From UBA3839 sp902776985 (lineage in GTDB: Bacteria > Bacteroidota > Bacteroidia > Bacteroidales > Bacteroidaceae): a stretch of DNA of 64,000 nt. The stretch covers positions 39,150 through 103,149 of the forward strand of contig CACYSD010000013.1 in assembly GCA_902776985.1 (NCBI GenBank). Reading direction: 5' to 3'. The translations under genes were made by a program, and so were the position numbers. Positions within the stretch are counted from its first letter, which is position 1. Every line of letters starts with the position of its first letter. Below, piece by piece: positions 43,237-53,177 of the stretch. Below the pieces are notes generated by a model. That model searched no databases. It had not been told where the DNA came from and saw nothing but the letters and a program-made list of their open reading frames with translations.

Positions 43237-46200
43237 AACACGGCGGCCTGCCAAGTCGTAAACAACGTTCTTCTCTGCGTCGAGAGCGATACCGTTGATT
43301 GCATCAGGTGCAATCATTGTGATAACTGCATTCAGAACTACTGCATCACCACCCTTAACGAATGCATACTTAGCTGTGAATACGTCGTCAGCCTTGATGT
43401 TTGCATTCATTGCTGGATCCATTGTACCTACTTCGAAAAGCTGGTTCTCAGCTGCAGCGAAGTCAGCCTTTACATAGAAGTAAGCGTCTGCGCCCCAAGA
43501 CTGCCAGTCACCGGCAGCGTTACGCCAACCGTCGGTTGTGTTGAGCTTATAGTCATCGTCGAGAGACTTGTCTGACTGAACTGCATAGATTGTAATGTCA
43601 TCAAGTGATTCTACACCAAGCTTTGCAAGGATTGCAGCTACGTCAACTGTAGCCTTACCTGCCTGATAGCATGTACCAACTTCGAATTCGAAGTTTGAAG
43701 TAACAGTTTCTACTACGTTCAGGTCATCGAATGTGATAGCAACAACTGGCTTCTCAATGAAGTTAACGTTAACTTCGATAATAACCTGTTTGTCGCCTGC
43801 ACCGAGAATCCATCCTGCTGTGAGAGAAGAACCTACTACAGGATCATTTCCTGGGTGAGTGCAGAGTGCCATAGAACCATCATGAGGATACTTGAGGCAG
43901 AGGCCGAGGTTAGTACCGTCACCGTTCCATGCTTCAGGATCACCGCTTACGTTACGCCATCCGTCGTAGTCTGTTCCAGCTTCACCGGTTGTCATAACTA
44001 CAGGATACATAGTTTCGATTTCATCCCAAGTTTCAATACCGAGAGCTTCAAGGATTTCAGCTTCGTCGTATTCTACTGCGTCGGCACCATAGCCCTTACC
44101 TGCTACGCGGTCGAAGTTGATACCAATAACAGGAATGTCAACGTCAACGTCTGCCAAGTGCTTGTAGATACCTTCAATCTTAACTGTCTGTGAATTCCAC
44201 AAAGTAAGAAGAGTAATCTGTGGAAGGACACCATCCTGCACAGCACACTTAGGATCGTCTGCGAATACATACTTGTATTCTGTAATACCTGCTTCAAGCT
44301 CGATGTTGTCAGTTCCGCTCTGTGACCAGAATGCTGCGCGGATACCTGCTGGGATTGGCTCAGCGAAGTTAATCTGAATGTAGTCGCAACCTTCAACGTC
44401 TACGTCGTACATCTTAACGATAACACAAACATTACCGTCTGTTGTGTACTGAGTATAACCATCACCTTCCTCAACTGCTGCGCGAGTAGCACCGTCAGAG
44501 ATTTCAGGACTCTGGCTCAGTTCGATTGGAATCAGGTCGTCCTCAACTGGGACTTCCTCGAATACTGCGGTTACGGTTACGTTGAATGCTGGCATAACGA
44601 AGCTGTCTGTCTCATCGTCAACTTCAACATACTTAGTCTCTTCGCCATCAATGTAAGAAACAGTCCAAGCAGCAAGACCATAGTTGTCATCACATTCGAA
44701 GTCAAGAGTTACGATAGCACCTTCCTCTGCTTCTTCAAGGTCTGCGGAGATTGTACCACCAACTTCTGGCTGTACAAGAGTGATAGTGTAAGTAGGAGCT
44801 GGAGCAACGTATTCAGCGATTGCCCAGTAAGACTTGTCGCCTGCGCCCTTGTTAGCATAGCAAGAAGAACCTGCGGTTGTGTTGTCCACACCAACAAGCT
44901 GACCTGTAGCTGTAGCCTTGGCAATTGTGTAGTAGCCTTCGCCAACTGGAGTTATAACCCAAGCGTATGGCTCTGTTGCGGCATTCATTGACCAAGAATT
45001 GCTACCAGTACCAGTGAATGCAACATATTCAGTGCCGTTAGTGATGGCATAGCCTCCTGCAACAGCTACGAATGAGAGAGGAGTAGCCTCTTCTGCAAGT
45101 TTAGTACCGTCATTAAGTGTCATGTACATACCACCGTCCTTAAGCTGGAAGGTGTACTGAGCATCAGCCGCTGGCTTTGTAACCTCTACAGCTGCATAAG
45201 CATCCATTGCTGCAGTGAGGTTAGCATAAGCTTCTGCCTTTGCTTCTGGTGTAGCTTCAGCGTCTTCGAGAACAGCAACTGCAGCTTCTACGGCACCCTT
45301 GAATGTATCGTAGTCAGCTTCAGCGATGTAGAAGAGTCCTTCGCCTACACCAGCCTTAGCCTCAACAATTGCCTTAGCCTCAGCGATAGTTGCTTCACGA
45401 GTTACATCGGTGAGAGTCCAGCGGTAGTCCTCAATTCCGTAACCTGCGAGTGGGAGTTCAGCAGTTTCGTCAGCCACTGTCCAGTAGGTGTTAGCACCCC
45501 AAGTAGTAGAATTGGCGTTTGTAGCACGAACTGCATACACACCATCCTTCATGAAGAATACCTGACGTTCCCATGTTGGACGGTCGTTCTTGCTATCGCT
45601 ACGGATATAGCCTTCTTTCTTAGGAGTACCTTCACCACCACCATCCATGTTAGGATTGGTAAAACGATAGCCGAGGTTCCAACCTATTTCGTAAAGAGCA
45701 CCGTCAGCGTTCTTCTCTGCTGTGAACTTGAATGCAGTAGCAGCCTCTGCGTCTGCTGTGAATGTAGCATTACCAGCAGCTGTTGTGAGGTAGTAAGTAG
45801 TCTCACCTACTGTTGTAGAGATTTTGTAGAAATTACCATCTACTATAGCCTTAGTTGCAGCTTCATAGGCAGCCTGCTTTTCATAGGCTTCATATTCATC
45901 TGCTGTAAGATACATAACATCCTTGAATGAGAGCCAGCTGATGTTATTGTCTGCAGCTACATTAATATTAATATGCAGGATACCATCTACATCAGTTTGT
46001 CCAACTGCCATGAATTCAGCAATATAGAACTGAGAAGTGCCAACCTGTTCACCAGCAGCAACGTCAACAGCCTCACCGCCGTTTACATCCATAGTGATGC
46101 CGTATGCAGGAGCTGTGTAACCGTTCTTAGCGCGAACGCGAATCCATGCCTTTGCAGCGTATGTGCTGTTTGGTGCCAGACCTTCTATAGTAGCAGTCAG

Positions 46201-47382
46201 GGTATTTGCGCCAAGAGAGTTACCATCACCTGTCCAGTACTCAAAGAATGGAGCTTTGAAGTTTGAACCGTCATTGTCACCTTCTATTGACCATGTGTTG
46301 ATATATATAGCTGCATCATAGTCCTTAGCCTGAGTGCCGCCTACAGTCCATGCAGAAAGAAGAATGTCGTCAAGTTTGTTTGCAGCATGCCAGCCGGTGT
46401 TCCATGCATTAGATACAGTGTATTCTGCAGCTGCATCCGGGTCAAGAGTTCCAGCTTCATAGCTTGCGAGCACATTGCCATAATAAGTAGCATAGGCGTC
46501 TTCTGTGTAAACATTAGTGTTGCTCAGCTGAGCCTCCATTGCATCCAGATATCCCTTGCAAGCTGGATAAACGGTAGCCTTGCTGCACAAGCCGTTAAGA
46601 ACGTCGATAGCTGCAATATAATCTTCAGGATTTTCGTAAGTCTGGTCCTTGTAGGTAGAAATTGCAGCAGCAATTTCTGTTGCAAGACTTGCAGGGAGAA
46701 TTGATGTATCAACAGCTTCTGCATTTGCAACTGCTGTAGCCAGTGCAGCATCGGCATCCACTGTAGCAGTTACACCCTTCAACTGAACAACATGCCAGTT
46801 TGTGGAAGTGCTGGTCTTATTCATACCGATCTCAACTTCTCCATTGGCACCTACCACAACATTATCCAACGTTGCAGTTGAAATACCTGAAGAATTAAAA
46901 TCAGTAGCATACCAGATTGGAATTTCCTGTTCTACAGTTCCCTCTGATGTTTTAGCATAAAGAGACACGCCTGTTTCAGACGAAATAGACTGGTTCGGTT
47001 GATAACCTTCGCTTGTGTCTTTGCTTAAGTCACCAGTGAAAGCAGTAGATCCAAAGCCACGACCAAACGTAAATGCAGCAGCACCATAAAGTTCAATCTT
47101 GTATGTACCAGGGAGAAGTCCGGAAACAGTAGTTTTCATCACTGTTCCTGTGTTGGTACAGGTTCCAGCATAACTTTCCCATGCTGCAACTGTTAGCCCC
47201 GAATTAGTCTTTACTTGGGGAGCTGCCCAGCCAACTTGACCTGAAGAACCTGTCCACTGTGTGGTAGCCACACTGTTGAACGAAGAAGTCAGGTCTGTTT
47301 CAATGTAAACTTGAGCCTTGGCGGTAAATGCCACCAACATCATAGTTACCATTGAGAAGAGAAATTGTAACTTTTTCTTCAT
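43222..47382 (-). CDS. Giant secreted modular surface protein (1386 residues)
   Basis: Signal peptide ending at 'FTAKAQ'. N-terminal beta-sandwich ('GLLPGTYKIELYGAAAFTFG'), helical linkers with FIVAR-like spacing, a module shared with the 1991-residue protein ('VDVAAGEQ...NISWLSFKDV'), a bacterial-repeat-type module ('TITLVQPEVGGTISADL'), and two C-terminal DUF4859-like modules ('DGWRNVSGDPEAWNGDG', 'DGWRNAAGDWQSWGADAYF'). It ends in 'VYDLAGRRVILVK'. No catalytic site was recognised; probably a surface glycan-binding or adhesive protein. It is a paralogue of the neighbouring 1991-residue gene, and the pair appears to have arisen by duplication. Confidence 0.85.
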   Translation of the reverse strand: MKKKLQFLFSMVTMMLVAFTAKAQVYIETDLTSSFNSVATTQWTGSSGQVGWAAPQVKTNSGLTVAAWESYAGTCTNTGTVMKTTVSGLLPGTYKIELYGAAAFTFGRGFGSTAFTGDLSKDTSEGYQPNQSISSETGVSLYAKTSEGTVEQEIPIWYATDFNSSGISTATLDNVVVGANGEVEIGMNKTSTSTNWHVVQLKGVTATVDADAALATAVANAEAVDTSILPASLATEIAAAISTYKDQTYENPEDYIAAIDVLNGLCSKATVYPACKGYLDAMEAQLSNTNVYTEDAYATYYGNVLASYEAGTLDPDAAAEYTVSNAWNTGWHAANKLDDILLSAWTVGGTQAKDYDAAIYINTWSIEGDNDGSNFKAPFFEYWTGDGNSLGANTLTATIEGLAPNSTYAAKAWIRVRAKNGYTAPAYGITMDVNGGEAVDVAAGEQVGTSQFYIAEFMAVGQTDVDGILHININVAADNNISWLSFKDVMYLTADEYEAYEKQAAYEAATKAIVDGNFYKISTTVGETTYYLTTAAGNATFTADAEAATAFKFTAEKNADGALYEIGWNLGYRFTNPNMDGGGEGTPKKEGYIRSDSKNDRPTWERQVFFMKDGVYAVRATNANSTTWGANTYWTVADETAELPLAGYGIEDYRWTLTDVTREATIAEAKAIVEAKAGVGEGLFYIAEADYDTFKGAVEAAVAVLEDAEATPEAKAEAYANLTAAMDAYAAVEVTKPAADAQYTFQLKDGGMYMTLNDGTKLAEEATPLSFVAVAGGYAITNGTEYVAFTGTGSNSWSMNAATEPYAWVITPVGEGYYTIAKATATGQLVGVDNTTAGSSCYANKGAGDKSYWAIAEYVAPAPTYTITLVQPEVGGTISADLEEAEEGAIVTLDFECDDNYGLAAWTVSYIDGEETKYVEVDDETDSFVMPAFNVTVTAVFEEVPVEDDLIPIELSQSPEISDGATRAAVEEGDGYTQYTTDGNVCVIVKMYDVDVEGCDYIQINFAEPIPAGIRAAFWSQSGTDNIELEAGITEYKYVFADDPKCAVQDGVLPQITLLTLWNSQTVKIEGIYKHLADVDVDIPVIGINFDRVAGKGYGADAVEYDEAEILEALGIETWDEIETMYPVVMTTGEAGTDYDGWRNVSGDPEAWNGDGTNLGLCLKYPHDGSMALCTHPGNDPVVGSSLTAGWILGAGDKQVIIEVNVNFIEKPVVAITFDDLNVVETVTSNFEFEVGTCYQAGKATVDVAAILAKLGVESLDDITIYAVQSDKSLDDDYKLNTTDGWRNAAGDWQSWGADAYFYVKADFAAAENQLFEVGTMDPAMNANIKADDVFTAKYAFVKGGDAVVLNAVITMIAPDAINGIALDAEKNVVYDLAGRRVILVK

Positions 47383-47540
47383 AAGACATTGAATTTAGTT
47401 AATAAAATTAGTTAATAAAAAAAGTAATATATACTATTGTGCTAAGTAGGTGTCATTATACTTTCTTTCAATTTGCAAATAAACTATAAAATTTTCAAAC
47501 AAAAAAGTATTTCGCATATTTTTTTGCGAAAAAACAAAAA

Positions 47541-47574
47541 AAGCCCACTAAGACCGTTTGGACTTAATGGGTTT
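47541..47574 (-). terminator. Terminator of the ccsA-like gene
   Basis: AAGCCCACTAAGACC (47541-47555) pairs with GGACTTAATGGGTTT (47560-47574) with a few wobble pairs; on the minus strand a run of T follows. Confidence 0.75.
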
Positions 47575-47645
47575 AGGGGGGTAATGGGGTTGATGGGCAT
47601 AATGGGCTAAATAGAGTTATATAGGGCTTAGTAGTCGTAGCCTTA

Positions 47646-48464
47646 TCAGCTGCTATAGGTGTGGATGCTGGTGCCCTGTGCCGCGGACAGGTAGTTGATG
47701 CCCCACCAGCACATCTGAAGCAAGATAAAGGCAAGGACAAGCGTCCACAAGGCGGGACGCATGGAACGAGGACGGTACAGACGGTAATGGATATAGACAA
47801 GGTAGGCAAACCAGGTTATCGCAGCCCACGTCTCTTTTGGGTCCCATCCCCAATAGTGTCCCCAAGCCTCTTTTGCCCACAATGCTCCGAAGAGCATGCC
47901 TATGGTCATGAAGGCAAAACCGAGCCGGACAAGATTGTCGGCTGTAGCGATATACATCCTGCCTGTCCAAAGTTGAATAACTGCCACGATAGTAGCGGCT
48001 CCGAGAAGTGCATAGGCAAACATATACACGATGACATGAGGAGCGAACCAAGGACTTTGCAAAGCTGGCATTAGTGTCTTGTCGTGGATTTCCGGCTTGA
48101 AAAGGTTGATGCATATAAACACCACCGCCATCAGAGTGGAAAAAGAGAGAATCCATTTGTAGCGCCAGCGAATATATATAAAAACTCCCACAAGAGGGAG
48201 GAAGAAAGAGTACCAAAGGCGAGTCTCGCCCATTGTGCGCAGTGGTGGGCGTTGCAGCGAAATCCACATAAAGAGTATAAATGCGAAGAATGTCGCCAAA
48301 CCAGCGAGGGTTAGCGATATGGCAGCTTTTCTCTTATTGAAAAAAGCAACTACGGCTCCAGCACTCCACAAACAGACGGAGACGAGCGCAAAATATATGA
48401 ATTCAGACCAAGACACGATGATAATGAAGTTATCGTTGCGATACCTATTAAAGAAAATTAACAA
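47646..48464 (-). CDS. ccsA: Cytochrome c biogenesis protein CcsA/CcmC-like
   Basis: 272 residues with about eight membrane helices. The tryptophan-rich haem-handling 'WWD'-type motif reads 'WGHYWGWDPKETWAAITW', and 'PPLRTMGETRLWYSF' and 'SPWFAPHVIVYMF' give conserved external residues. With ResB it forms a system II haem lyase attaching haem to periplasmic c-type cytochromes. The ResB-like gene ends 38 bases upstream. No cytochrome substrate gene is visible in the window. The exact start is uncertain because the first 20 residues are polar. Confidence 0.9.
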   Translation of the reverse strand: MLIFFNRYRNDNFIIIVSWSEFIYFALVSVCLWSAGAVVAFFNKRKAAISLTLAGLATFFAFILFMWISLQRPPLRTMGETRLWYSFFLPLVGVFIYIRWRYKWILSFSTLMAVVFICINLFKPEIHDKTLMPALQSPWFAPHVIVYMFAYALLGAATIVAVIQLWTGRMYIATADNLVRLGFAFMTIGMLFGALWAKEAWGHYWGWDPKETWAAITWFAYLVYIHYRLYRPRSMRPALWTLVLAFILLQMCWWGINYLSAAQGTSIHTYSS

Positions 48465-48502
48465 AAGAGCACGCTTACGAAGTGAGAATGAAGAGTGAAA
48501 AA

Positions 48503-49378
48503 TTACGGGAGGGTATTCTGTCTTTTAAATAGCAATAATACTGCGGCGGCGAGCATAAGGAAGATGCCAGTATAGACGTAAGGAAGCCAGGGATCGCGGA
48601 CAAGTTCAAGGATGCTCATGTTGCTTTGTGCTCCCTGTTCTGTGTCGTAGCCATACTGATAGATTGTCCATCCCTCCACCTTGGCAGGATGGTTCACATC
48701 GACTGTAGCTGTATAGGTATTCCCGGACTTTGAGACAACTTCTATATCAGAGGCATACCGTTTGGGAGAACCGTCATCGTAGGTTTCGTAGATGAATTGT
48801 TTCAGTTCTATTCTCATCGGCAGTTCCACTATCATGTAGTTGTCGTCAAGTGCCCGCCACTCAGGAATATCTGTTGTGGCAATAAGTTTTAGCCGTTTCA
48901 TGTCTGCGTTGCCAAGTGTGGCACACAACAACACAACCAGCAGACCGAGGTGAAAGAGGAAGGAAGTAAGCTTTCTTGGCAAAAGAGATACTTGCTTCAG
49001 CACCACACGACCTAAGATAAATGCAACGTATGAGTATATTATGACAAAGGGCCAGAAGGAGAGCATATTGTCGAACCATGTTCCATTGGCATCCTGTCGT
49101 ATCAGTCCCATTATTATCGTAAGCACTAACGCATAGCACAGTGCGGGGATTGCAGCACCATAGGTGCAGAGATAGCGAAACAGATACACCTTGGAAGCAA
49201 ATGCTGCTGTAACAGCAACAGCTATAAGGAATATCGTTATAGCGACGATATTCACTGGCCACTTAAAGACAGACCAATTAACAGGATTGGCACTCAGTTC
49301 AAGTATCAACCCTACTATTATCAGCCCTCCTCCTATGAGAAAGCCTTCTTTAACCTTCCACGGTTTTTGCCACATCAT
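48503..49378 (-). CDS. ResB-like cytochrome c biogenesis protein
   Basis: 291 residues. Three or four N-terminal membrane helices, a periplasmic domain (about 150-255, 'YIYQYG'-like 'GWTIYQYGYDTEQG') and a final helix ('PYVYTGIFLMLAAAVLLLF') match the ResB/CcsB partner of CcsA, in a short form. It should hold or deliver apocytochrome for haem attachment. It precedes ccsA on the same strand. Confidence 0.85.
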   Translation of the reverse strand: MMWQKPWKVKEGFLIGGGLIIVGLILELSANPVNWSVFKWPVNIVAITIFLIAVAVTAAFASKVYLFRYLCTYGAAIPALCYALVLTIIMGLIRQDANGTWFDNMLSFWPFVIIYSYVAFILGRVVLKQVSLLPRKLTSFLFHLGLLVVLLCATLGNADMKRLKLIATTDIPEWRALDDNYMIVELPMRIELKQFIYETYDDGSPKRYASDIEVVSKSGNTYTATVDVNHPAKVEGWTIYQYGYDTEQGAQSNMSILELVRDPWLPYVYTGIFLMLAAAVLLLFKRQNTLP

Positions 49379-49452
49379 ATTACAATAATTCTATTCGTTT
49401 ACTGTCAGATTATTCAGAAAACATGCATCTGCAGTGCAATTAAACTAATTTA

Positions 49453-52400
49453 CTATTCCGCTGTCATTCTGTCGTTGACGAAGTAGTCTATTTCAGGATT
49501 ACTATCAAGATAGTTGATCAGTTTCTTTGTCACATTGAGCTTAACCTTACGAGAGAAGAATTTGACATTAAGGTTATTGGGCGCATGGACATTGAAATAG
49601 AGTTCAGCTTCACCCGGACTTTCGTTCACAATCTCAGCGAAGTCGGACACGAAATCCTCGGTGAGATGGTCAAGCGGGATATTGACTGTGATTTTGTGTA
49701 TCAACTTGTCCTTCACATCGCTGAGCAAGTCAACCTGCAGCACATTGAGGTCGAGAATCTTGTCGTTATAGCGACGATGAGTAATATTGGCTGTGACATA
49801 GAGCAATGCTCCTTCATAGAAATAGTGTCCCCACTGCTGCCATAACTGGCCGAAGAGAGGTATCTCGCCAGCTCCGTTGTAATCTTCTATTCGGACTATT
49901 CCGTATGCGTTGCCGTTTTTGGCAATTCCCTTACGGATTCCTGTGACGATGCCGCCAAAGGTGAAAGACTTCGAACCCTTGAACTTCTCGCGGTCTTCCA
50001 ACTCTATCGCATGGGCTGTACACACATGATTAAGCACAACACTGTATTCATCGAGCGGATGTGCCGAAAGATAGATCCCCACAAGGTCTCGTTCCTTATT
50101 CAGGCGTTCAAGATCACTCCATTCCGGTATGTTATCAGGTGGAAGAGGATGCTGAATATCTACCGTCACACCCATATCTCCAAACAGGGAGTTGGTTGAC
50201 TGCTGACGGTCGGACTGGTAACGGTTGCCATAACGCATAAGGCAATCGAGGAACGTCTCTTTATTATTATATGTAGCGAAGTATGATTCACGGCGGAAAT
50301 CCTTGAAGCAATCAAGTGCTCCCGCAAGAATAAGACTTTCGAGGGTCTTACGGTTGCACGCAGACATATTGATACGTTCGAAGAAGTCATAGACAGATTT
50401 GAACTCTCCGTTCTTGTGTCTCTCCTCAATTATGCTTGCCACTCCTGACTCCGACGCACCCTTAATGGCTCCAAGTCCGAAACGTATATCGCCAAGGTGG
50501 TTAACGGTGAACTTCACATTGGACTCGTTTACATCAGGACCAAGGGTATTCACATCCATTGCCTTGCACTCATCCATGAGCTTACGGATTTCTGTGATAT
50601 TTGCAAGGTTACGGCTCATGTCGCCTGCCATATACTGTGCTGGGAAGTGTGCCTTAAGATATGCGGTCTGGTATGCCACCCACGAATAGCATGTAGCATG
50701 ACTCTTATTGAAAGCGTATGAAGCGAACTTCTCCCAGTCGCTCCAGATTTTCTCCAGCACGGCAGGGTCGTGACCGTTTTTCTTTCCACCCTCAATAAAC
50801 TTAGGTTTCATGGCATCTACAATGTCCTTCTTCTTCTTACCCATCGCCTTACGGAGAGCGTCACTCTCACCACGGGTGAAGTCGGCAAGCAGACGGGAGA
50901 GGAGCATGACCTGTTCCTGATAGACTGTAATGCCATAGGTATCCTTGAGGAATTTCTCCATAACAGGGATATCATAGACTATCTCCTCACGTCCTTGCTT
51001 ACGGTTGATGAACTGAGGAATATAGTCCATAGGACCTGGACGATAGAGCGCATTCATCGCTATGAGGTCCTCAAAGACTGAAGGCTGTAGTTCGCGCAGG
51101 TATTTCTGCATACCAGCCGATTCAAATTGGAATGTACCGATTGTACGTCCCTCGCAATAGAGCTGATATGTAGCAGGGTCTTCGATTGATACGCTGTCGA
51201 TATCTACCGTCACACCAAGACTGTCGTGAATAACCTCCACCACTTCCTTCAGAATGGAAAGGGTTTTCAGTCCAAGGAAGTCCATCTTGATAAGACCAGT
51301 TTCCTCGATTACGTGGCCGTCGTACTGAGTACAACGCAGTTTCTCTCCTGTTTCCTTGTCATCGGCTGTTGATACAGGAACCCAGTCGCTTATATCGTCG
51401 CGGCAGATGATAGTACCGCATGCATGCACACCGGTATTACGGACGTTGTTTTCCAACATCTGTGCATAACGGATGGTATCACGCAACAGAGGGTCTGGTG
51501 ATATGGATGCTTCCTTCAGCTCCGGAACGGTCTTGATGGCATTGGGGAGGTTCATCTTAAGTCCGTCGGGTAGTTTGTCGGGAATAGCCTTGCACAGGGC
51601 ATTACTGATTTCGAGCGGCAGCTTCTGTACACGGGCAACGTCCTTGATGGCAAGTTTTGTTGCCATAGTACCATAAGTGATGATATGTGCGACTTTCTCC
51701 GCACCGTACTTCTCTGTTACCCACTGCAGCACCTTGCCACGTCCGTCATCGTCGAAGTCGGTATCAATATCAGGAAGCGAGATACGGTCAGGATTGAGGA
51801 AACGCTCAAACAGAAGGTCGTATTTGATGGGGTCTATACGTGTGATTCCCAGACAGTATGCCACAGTACTTCCTGCAGCAGAGCCACGTCCAGGGCCTAC
51901 CCACACACCAAGTTCCTTGCGTGCGGCATTGATGAAGTCCTGCACAATAAGGAAGTAACCAGGGAAACCCATTGTCTTCATAATGTGCAGCTCAAACTTT
52001 ATCTGCTCCTCCACATTCGGTGGCAGTGGATCACCATAGAGCCGCTTACCACCTTCGTAAGCGAGTTTTGCCAGATAGTCGGCTTCAAATTTGATGCGAT
52101 AGAGTTTCTCATAGCCGCCAAGCTTCTTTATCTTTTTCTCTGCATCTTCCTGCGAAAGCACCACATTGCCGTTCTCATCGCGGGTGAACTCGTCGAAAAG
52201 ATCCTTTTCGGTGAGTCTCTGGCGATACTCTTCCTCAGTGCCAAATGATTCAGGGATGGCAAAATTCGGCATGATAGGTGCATGGTCTATGTCGTAGGTC
52301 TCAATCTTGTCGAGAACGTCAATAGTTCCGTCAAGTGCTTCAGGTACATCAGCAAAGACTTCGTTCATCTCCTCCTGAGTCTTAAACCACTCCTGCTTAG

Positions 52401-53169
52401 AATAGAGCATACGTGTCGGATCGTCCAGATCCTTACCTGTGGAAAGACAAATCAGACGGTCGTGAGCCTCAGCATTCTCCTCATCCACGAAATGCACATC
52501 ATTGGTACAAACCAACTTTATATTGTGCTTGTGGGCAAGGTCGATTATAACCTTGTTACACTGCTGCTGGATGGGGAATGTCTCACGATTGGCACGCTGA
52601 TTAGGGTCTTTTACCTCGTGACGCTGAAGTTCCAGATAATAGTCCTCACCAAAGAGTTTTTTGAACCAAAGTATGGTCTCTTCAGCCTTTTCAATCTGTC
52701 CCTGACGTATGTACCAAGGCACTTCACCAGCCAGACAAGCTGAGCAGGCAATGATACCTTCGTGGTATTTCTCCAACTCCTCGTGGTCGGTACGCGGACG
52801 GTTGTAGAAACCCTCAATCCACGCATGACTGACGAGTTTCACGAGATTATGATAGCCTACTTCATTCTTAGCGAGCAGAATGAGGTGCCATCCGCTGGAG
52901 TCAATCTTTCCTTCACGTAGCAAACGGGAACGGCGCGCACAGTACATCTCACAACCGAAAATCGGTTTGAAGTGCAAATCAGGATTCGCTTTATTGACTT
53001 TCTTGGCATAGTTGAAGAACTCCTTAATGCCAAACATATTACCGTGATCGGTGACAGCCATGCCATGCATGCCGTCTTTAACCGCTTTGTCGACAAGCTT
53101 GGAGATGGCAGCCTGTCCGTCAAGTATGGAGTACTGCGTATGTACGTGCAGATGGATGAAATCGCGCAT
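49453..53169 (-). CDS. dnaE: DNA polymerase III alpha subunit
   Basis: 1238 residues, normal for the DnaE1 type. An N-terminal PHP domain ('HLHVHTQYSILDGQ'), palm acidic residues in 'PDIDTDFDDDGRGK', 'GRGSAAGSTVAYCLGI', then 'YRPGPMDYIPQFINRK', helix-hairpin-helix and an OB-fold near the C-terminus. It is the replicative polymerase. The MG2-domain gene ends eight bases before its start, so the two may be co-transcribed. In several Bacteroidales, as I recall, dnaE and trxA lie close together; here about 13 kb with the two giant genes and ccsA/resB lies between them. Confidence 0.97.
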   Translation of the reverse strand: MRDFIHLHVHTQYSILDGQAAISKLVDKAVKDGMHGMAVTDHGNMFGIKEFFNYAKKVNKANPDLHFKPIFGCEMYCARRSRLLREGKIDSSGWHLILLAKNEVGYHNLVKLVSHAWIEGFYNRPRTDHEELEKYHEGIIACSACLAGEVPWYIRQGQIEKAEETILWFKKLFGEDYYLELQRHEVKDPNQRANRETFPIQQQCNKVIIDLAHKHNIKLVCTNDVHFVDEENAEAHDRLICLSTGKDLDDPTRMLYSKQEWFKTQEEMNEVFADVPEALDGTIDVLDKIETYDIDHAPIMPNFAIPESFGTEEEYRQRLTEKDLFDEFTRDENGNVVLSQEDAEKKIKKLGGYEKLYRIKFEADYLAKLAYEGGKRLYGDPLPPNVEEQIKFELHIMKTMGFPGYFLIVQDFINAARKELGVWVGPGRGSAAGSTVAYCLGITRIDPIKYDLLFERFLNPDRISLPDIDTDFDDDGRGKVLQWVTEKYGAEKVAHIITYGTMATKLAIKDVARVQKLPLEISNALCKAIPDKLPDGLKMNLPNAIKTVPELKEASISPDPLLRDTIRYAQMLENNVRNTGVHACGTIICRDDISDWVPVSTADDKETGEKLRCTQYDGHVIEETGLIKMDFLGLKTLSILKEVVEVIHDSLGVTVDIDSVSIEDPATYQLYCEGRTIGTFQFESAGMQKYLRELQPSVFEDLIAMNALYRPGPMDYIPQFINRKQGREEIVYDIPVMEKFLKDTYGITVYQEQVMLLSRLLADFTRGESDALRKAMGKKKKDIVDAMKPKFIEGGKKNGHDPAVLEKIWSDWEKFASYAFNKSHATCYSWVAYQTAYLKAHFPAQYMAGDMSRNLANITEIRKLMDECKAMDVNTLGPDVNESNVKFTVNHLGDIRFGLGAIKGASESGVASIIEERHKNGEFKSVYDFFERINMSACNRKTLESLILAGALDCFKDFRRESYFATYNNKETFLDCLMRYGNRYQSDRQQSTNSLFGDMGVTVDIQHPLPPDNIPEWSDLERLNKERDLVGIYLSAHPLDEYSVVLNHVCTAHAIELEDREKFKGSKSFTFGGIVTGIRKGIAKNGNAYGIVRIEDYNGAGEIPLFGQLWQQWGHYFYEGALLYVTANITHRRYNDKILDLNVLQVDLLSDVKDKLIHKITVNIPLDHLTEDFVSDFAEIVNESPGEAELYFNVHAPNNLNVKFFSRKVKLNVTKKLINYLDSNPEIDYFVNDRMTAE

Positions 53170-53177
53170 ATATAATA